Below are positions 60,744-64,000 of a stretch of DNA of 64,000 bases, piece after piece. Below the pieces are notes generated by a model. It made no database searches and was not told the origin of the DNA. It worked only from the letters and a program-made list of their open reading frames with translations. How positions within the stretch are numbered: the first letter of the stretch is position 1; each line of letters opens with the position of its first letter. A program made the translations under genes and the position numbers. This DNA comes from Ignavibacteria bacterium (lineage in GTDB: Bacteria > Bacteroidota > Ignavibacteria > Kapaibacteriales > Kapaibacteriaceae). The stretch lies in NCBI GenBank assembly GCA_016707005.1, contig JADJIQ010000002.1, positions 806,001-870,000 of the forward strand, written 5' to 3'.

Positions 60744-61511
60744 ATGGAATCATTCTTTACGCTTGACAGTCTGGTCTCTCTTGTCACTCTCTCCATCTTG
60801 GAGATCGTCCTTGGGATCGACAACATCATCTTCATTTCGATCCTCGTTGGGAGGCTCAAGGAATCCGATCAAGCCCGTGCTCGAACCATCGGCCTGTCCC
60901 TAGCCCTCATCCTTCGGATCGCATTCCTGTTCGGCGCCGTCTGGCTTGCCAAACTCACCGAGCCACTAGTCAGCATCGGCCCCTTCTTGGGTATGGATTC
61001 GGCTTTCGGGCTGAGTGGACGAGACCTCATCATGCTGTCAGGGGGCTTATTCCTCCTCGCGAAGGCAACAACGGAGTTGCACACGAAACTCGAAGGGAAG
61101 GAAGAGGACGAGGGGAAGAAGGCAAAGGCCAACTTTGCTTCGATGATCGTTCAGATCATCATTCTGGACCTGGTATTCTCCATCGACTCCGTCATTACGG
61201 CCATCGGATTGTCCCAGAACTTCCTTGTGATGGTCATTGCTGTGGTTTTAGCAGTGGGTGTGATGCAACTCAGCGCCGGCGGGATCTCGCGATTCATCCA
61301 CCGGCACCCTACCGTGAAGATCCTCGCCTTGGCCTTCCTTTTGATGGTGGGAATGGTCCTCGTAGCGGAAGGATTCCATGCCCACGTTCCGAAGGGGTAC
61401 ATTTACTTCGCAATGGCCTTCTCGATGGCCGTGGAATTCCTGAACATGCGGTTCCGGACCCGTTCTGAGGCTCCTCCGGTGGAGCTGAGACAGCCCACCT
61501 ATACCGACTGA
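60744..61511 (+). CDS. TerC-family integral membrane protein
   Basis: A 255-residue protein with about seven membrane helices and the two TerC signature segments LSILEIVLGIDNIIFISILV and IIILDLVFSIDSVITAIGLSQN, which contain conserved Asp residues inside the membrane. TerC proteins are linked to metal (Mn2+) export and metalation of exported proteins; the tellurite label is historical. The ATG at 60744 fits the promoter box; a GTG at 60738 would lie in it. The protein ends in a short cytosolic tail. Confidence 0.9.
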   Translation: MESFFTLDSLVSLVTLSILEIVLGIDNIIFISILVGRLKESDQARARTIGLSLALILRIAFLFGAVWLAKLTEPLVSIGPFLGMDSAFGLSGRDLIMLSGGLFLLAKATTELHTKLEGKEEDEGKKAKANFASMIVQIIILDLVFSIDSVITAIGLSQNFLVMVIAVVLAVGVMQLSAGGISRFIHRHPTVKILALAFLLMVGMVLVAEGFHAHVPKGYIYFAMAFSMAVEFLNMRFRTRSEAPPVELRQPTYTD

Positions 61512-61531
61512 GACGTTTTTCCTTGCTATTC

Positions 61532-61584
61532 GCCCCCTTCGTTCTCTATTATCGCCCCACTTTGTAATTGGTTCGAAAGGGGGC
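61532..61584 (+). promoter_or_regulatory. Inverted repeat that can hide the isomerase ribosome-binding site
   Basis: GCCCCCTTCG (61532-61541) can pair with CGAAAGGGGGC (61574-61584) apart from one bulged A, with a 32-nt loop. The 3' arm contains AAAGGGGG, the likely ribosome-binding site 4 nt before the ATG at 61588. Folding would block initiation; whether it is used as a switch is inference. Confidence 0.4.
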
Positions 61585-61587
61585 ATC

Positions 61588-62661
61588 ATGCCCAAGAATC
61601 CGGCGTTAGCCACAGATAAATCCAACATGTTTGACGTCCTGTACCGGTTCCCGGAACAGGTCAAGGAAGCCGTCGCCATTGGCGAAGGGGCTCCGCTTTG
61701 GCGTCAGCAATCCACCTCGAACCGTTATGCATTCTTTGGTCTCGGTGGCTCAGCCATCGGCGCAGACCTTTTAAGAAGCTATGCTGGCGTAACACCGGGC
61801 GGAGATCACCTCAATATCTCCGTACATCGTGGGTATCATTCTCCGGGCTGGATGGACTCCGACACAAACGTTGTCTGCTCCAGCTATTCGGGTGAGACCG
61901 AAGAGACGCTCTCCGCCTTTGATGAGATCCGCAAGAAGACCATGCGCGTAGTGTGCATCACAACTGGCGGAACCCTTGGCAAACGTGCTGTGACGTATGG
62001 CATGCCTATCGTGAACATCCCTCCGGGATATCAACCACGTTGCGCTCTGGCCTATTCGTTTTTCCCGCTTCTGACGATCATGGGCCGTTATGGGGCCTTT
62101 GACGCAAAAGCAGTACGCTTGAACAACAAGGGTGTACGGGAGATCCTGGCACATACAGAAGAGATGCGCGACCTCTACGCTGGCTCAACAGCCAAGAATC
62201 CTGCTCTTCAGATCGCCAAGAGTCTCGTTGGCAACTTCCCGGTCATCTATTCCGCTCATGAGCGACTCGATGCTGTGAATTTGCGCTGGCGCGGCCAGAT
62301 CCAAGAGAACGCAAAACAAGTTGCCTTTGGCAACTTCTTGCCGGAAATGAACCACAACGAGATCAACGGATGGCAGTTCCCGAAGGGCAAAACAAAGGGA
62401 TTCTCCGTCATCCTGCTCCGCGATCCGGACGACCATAAGCGCACGCAGCTCCGTTTTGATGCCGTAAAGGAGATCATCAAGGGCAGTGTAGCGGACGTTC
62501 ACACACTCGAAGGCAAGGGAAGCACGTTGCTGGGCCGTATGTTCTCACTCATCTACCTTGGTGACTGGGTCAGCTGGCATCTCGCAAACCTCAATAAGAT
62601 CGACCCAAGCCCGGTTCCGGTTATTCAGCAGCTGAAGGCGAAACTGGCGAAGGCACGCTGA
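61588..62661 (+). CDS. Bifunctional phosphoglucose/phosphomannose isomerase
   Basis: A 357-residue SIS-fold sugar isomerase of the PGI/PMI family. The first SIS domain has FFGLGGSAIGADLLRSY and VCSSYSGETEETLSAFDEI. The second has NPALQIAKSLVGNFPVIYSAHERLDAVNLRWRGQIQENAKQVAFGNFLPEMNHNEINGW, which carries the Glu and His that act in ring opening and proton transfer. The expected reactions interconvert glucose-6-phosphate, fructose-6-phosphate and mannose-6-phosphate. The start is supported by the AAAGGGGG site. The stop codon TGA leads straight into a GAACAGC/GAATAGC array. Confidence 0.92.
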   Translation: MPKNPALATDKSNMFDVLYRFPEQVKEAVAIGEGAPLWRQQSTSNRYAFFGLGGSAIGADLLRSYAGVTPGGDHLNISVHRGYHSPGWMDSDTNVVCSSYSGETEETLSAFDEIRKKTMRVVCITTGGTLGKRAVTYGMPIVNIPPGYQPRCALAYSFFPLLTIMGRYGAFDAKAVRLNNKGVREILAHTEEMRDLYAGSTAKNPALQIAKSLVGNFPVIYSAHERLDAVNLRWRGQIQENAKQVAFGNFLPEMNHNEINGWQFPKGKTKGFSVILLRDPDDHKRTQLRFDAVKEIIKGSVADVHTLEGKGSTLLGRMFSLIYLGDWVSWHLANLNKIDPSPVPVIQQLKAKLAKAR

Positions 62662-62731
62662 ACAGCGAATAGCGAACAGCGAATAGCGAACAGCGAACAG
62701 CGAACAGCGAATAGCGAATAGCGAATAGCGA
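62660..62731. repeat. 7-bp array GAACAGC/GAATAGC, about 10 units
   Basis: It starts in the isomerase stop (TGAACAGC) and continues in 7-bp units to GAATAGCGA, directly followed by ATGATG of the next gene. There is no promoter box or ribosome-binding site between array and start. Confidence 0.93.
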
Positions 62732-64000
62732 ATGATGAAACTCATTTATCAGATCGTTTTTCTCTGTTCGCTTTTTGTTGTGGCCATGCAGGCGCAGACG
62801 GAGATGAGGCTTTCGCCGTTGACACATTCGGTTGGCGTTGCTGTTGTTGATCTACCAAGTGATTGGGAGTCTGACTCCACACTTGCAGCTTCGATGTATG
62901 TCCGTGTGGGAGATGGTGTGTGGCGGGAGGCGATTTCTCCGCAGGTTGTTGTGATTCGCGGACGCATTCAGATTCGCAGTGTGATCCTTGACCTTGCGCC
63001 AAACACCGATGTTGGCGTTCGAGTAACCGTGTATCGCGGTGGAGGTGTGGCACAGGAGTTTGAAGGCACCACGCGCACGATCGCAGAAGCTGTGCAGCCA
63101 TCGAGTGGGACGTTACTCTATGTGAGTCCATATGGCTCGGGCACTACCTACTCACGTTCAAAGCCGGGCTCATTACGAGCTCTTATCACCGCTGGTCTGC
63201 CATGTGGGTCCATCGTCGTATTGCTTGAGGGCACGTATGAGGACATTTACGACCTCACGTTGAATATCACGGACGACTGTACAGCTGAGTCACCCATCGT
63301 GATCATGGCAGATCCGTCTCGCACGGTGGTCATTACAGGCGAAACCTTCTTGAACACGAGCTGGGAGGTTACACCTACGGATGCTCACGAATGGAGCTGC
63401 CCCCTTCCTACGAATCTCAAGTATACGTCGCTTGTTGTTGGACAGAATGGTCAGCGCTTGTATCCGTATGCACTTCGAGCACCAGTAGATCTCTTTCCGG
63501 GCTATCCGTCACTTTTGGATCTGGGATATGACCAGCCGGGAATGTTCAGGAGTGGGGCTCGGCTTTATCTCCGAGATACAACATCAGAGGCCAAACCACC
63601 GGGACTTGTTCGTACATCGCAACGTTGGAGTTGCCTAACAGTCAATGGGAATTACAAGAAGTCGCACCTCCTGATCCGGGGAATCACCTTCCGGTATTTC
63701 GGTAACACACGATGCACCGAAAACATCCTCGGAATTCCCGACGCGTGTTACCCACCGTCCACACTCTCCTTCAACAACACGCGCAATGTAACCGTTGCCA
63801 ATTGTGAGTTTGAGTTCGCGAATTTTCCTATCACGTTCAATGGTTCGTGTAGTGATATTGATGTCCGCTTCAACACCATTAGCGATGGTGTAGGCACATG
63901 GTCGCATGGTGCGTTCAAACAAACACGAGACACGTGGATCCTTGAGCCTGGAAGTTATGGCCGATACCTCGAGAATGTTGGTATCTGGATAGCCCCATTC
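62732..64000 (+). CDS. Exported right-handed beta-helix protein, 3' end outside window
   Basis: An open frame of 423 codons from ATG-ATG to the right edge of the window with no stop, so the gene is truncated by the window and not broken. Signal peptide MMKLIYQIVFLCSLFVVAMQAQ. A beta-sandwich region at about 25-130 is followed by a parallel beta-helix-like region (TLLYVSPYGSG, GSLRALITAGLPCGSIVVLLEGTYED, LLIRGITFRYFGNTRC, NNTRNVTVANCEFEFANFPITFNGSCSDIDVRFNTISDG), as in DUF1565/pectate-lyase-like surface proteins. A T9SS tail may lie beyond the window. The coding sequence starts directly at the end of a GAATAGC array with no visible ribosome-binding site. Confidence 0.85.
   Translation, partial: MMKLIYQIVFLCSLFVVAMQAQTEMRLSPLTHSVGVAVVDLPSDWESDSTLAASMYVRVGDGVWREAISPQVVVIRGRIQIRSVILDLAPNTDVGVRVTVYRGGGVAQEFEGTTRTIAEAVQPSSGTLLYVSPYGSGTTYSRSKPGSLRALITAGLPCGSIVVLLEGTYEDIYDLTLNITDDCTAESPIVIMADPSRTVVITGETFLNTSWEVTPTDAHEWSCPLPTNLKYTSLVVGQNGQRLYPYALRAPVDLFPGYPSLLDLGYDQPGMFRSGARLYLRDTTSEAKPPGLVRTSQRWSCLTVNGNYKKSHLLIRGITFRYFGNTRCTENILGIPDACYPPSTLSFNNTRNVTVANCEFEFANFPITFNGSCSDIDVRFNTISDGVGTWSHGAFKQTRDTWILEPGSYGRYLENVGIWIAPF

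Noticed and set aside
442..61692. AAGGGGC as a polar FtsK-orienting sequence
   Set aside because: The copies I found are about evenly split between strands, without the strong skew expected of such a signal.
62545..62827. Minus-strand open frames translating as repeated SLFAIRYSLFAIR
   Set aside because: They are translations of the 7-bp GAATAGC/GAACAGC array and of the antisense of the isomerase and beta-helix genes; no start signal or real domain.
1..64000. tRNA, rRNA, insertion sequence or prophage genes
   Set aside because: I looked for cloverleaf-like palindromes, transposase and integrase motifs and found none I could support.

Overview
The window looks like one contiguous piece of a chromosome from a free-living Gram-negative bacterium of the Bacteroidota/Chlorobi/Kapabacteria (FCB) side of the tree. 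The grounds are: four proteins ending in type IX secretion (T9SS) sorting tails, a T9SS plug-like protein, a DUF3078 outer-membrane protein, BamD, a bacillithiol enzyme (BshC), a Kdp operon carrying its own outer-membrane barrel gene, and many promoters whose -7 element fits TAnnTTTG, the Bacteroidota pattern. I see no rRNA, tRNA, phage, transposase or CRISPR array. Most genes are housekeeping or envelope genes in short operons with ATGA, GTGA or TAATG overlaps.

Layout. 1-13.9 kb (+): a large unrecognised protein, an SRPBCC/GyrI-like protein, then a dense run of membrane protein, small conserved protein, era, bamD, thioesterase, T9SS plug, ruvB, a secreted VOC protein, proS and a TolB-like lipoprotein. 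13.9-24.4 kb (-): kdpA-kdpB-porin-kdpC-kdpD-kdpE, followed downstream by a LamG protein and a PhnA-domain protein. 24.5-29.2 kb (+): lepA, two tandem signal peptidases and hemW. 29.6-39.6 kb (-): two paralogous T9SS cargo proteins, a LolC/E-type permease coupled to ppk1, a lamin-tail protein and fRMsr. 39.6-49.8 kb: alternating strands with T9SS proteins, a giant reprolysin-like protease, ligA and a DUF3078 protein. 49.9-59.4 kb (+): subtilase, double amidohydrolase, bshC, response regulator, CrtI-like oxidoreductase, lipoprotein and CNNM transporter. 59.3-64 kb: an aldehyde dehydrogenase (-), terC, a PGI/PMI isomerase and the start of a beta-helix protein that leaves the window.

The unusual content lies between the genes. 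Many gaps are filled by short arrays of 7-8 bp units in three families (CTAGCACT/CTAACAAT, GTTACTAG/GTAACYYC, GAATAGC/GAACAGC). They begin in or next to a stop codon and often run up to the next promoter or start codon. In the GTTAC/GTAAC family the orientation follows a rule: GTTAC follows stops, GTAAC precedes starts, and the GTAAC unit resembles the -7 promoter box. Two arrays fold into long hairpins, and one supplies both the signal peptide and the stop codon of a lipoprotein gene that has no ordinary start codon. Separate 60-bp repeats have entered hemW in frame and fill the hemW downstream region. A nonamer, AAGGGGCTT, is also scattered through coding sequence far more often than expected. 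These signals, together with the leaderless-looking promoters, are the most interesting part of the window.
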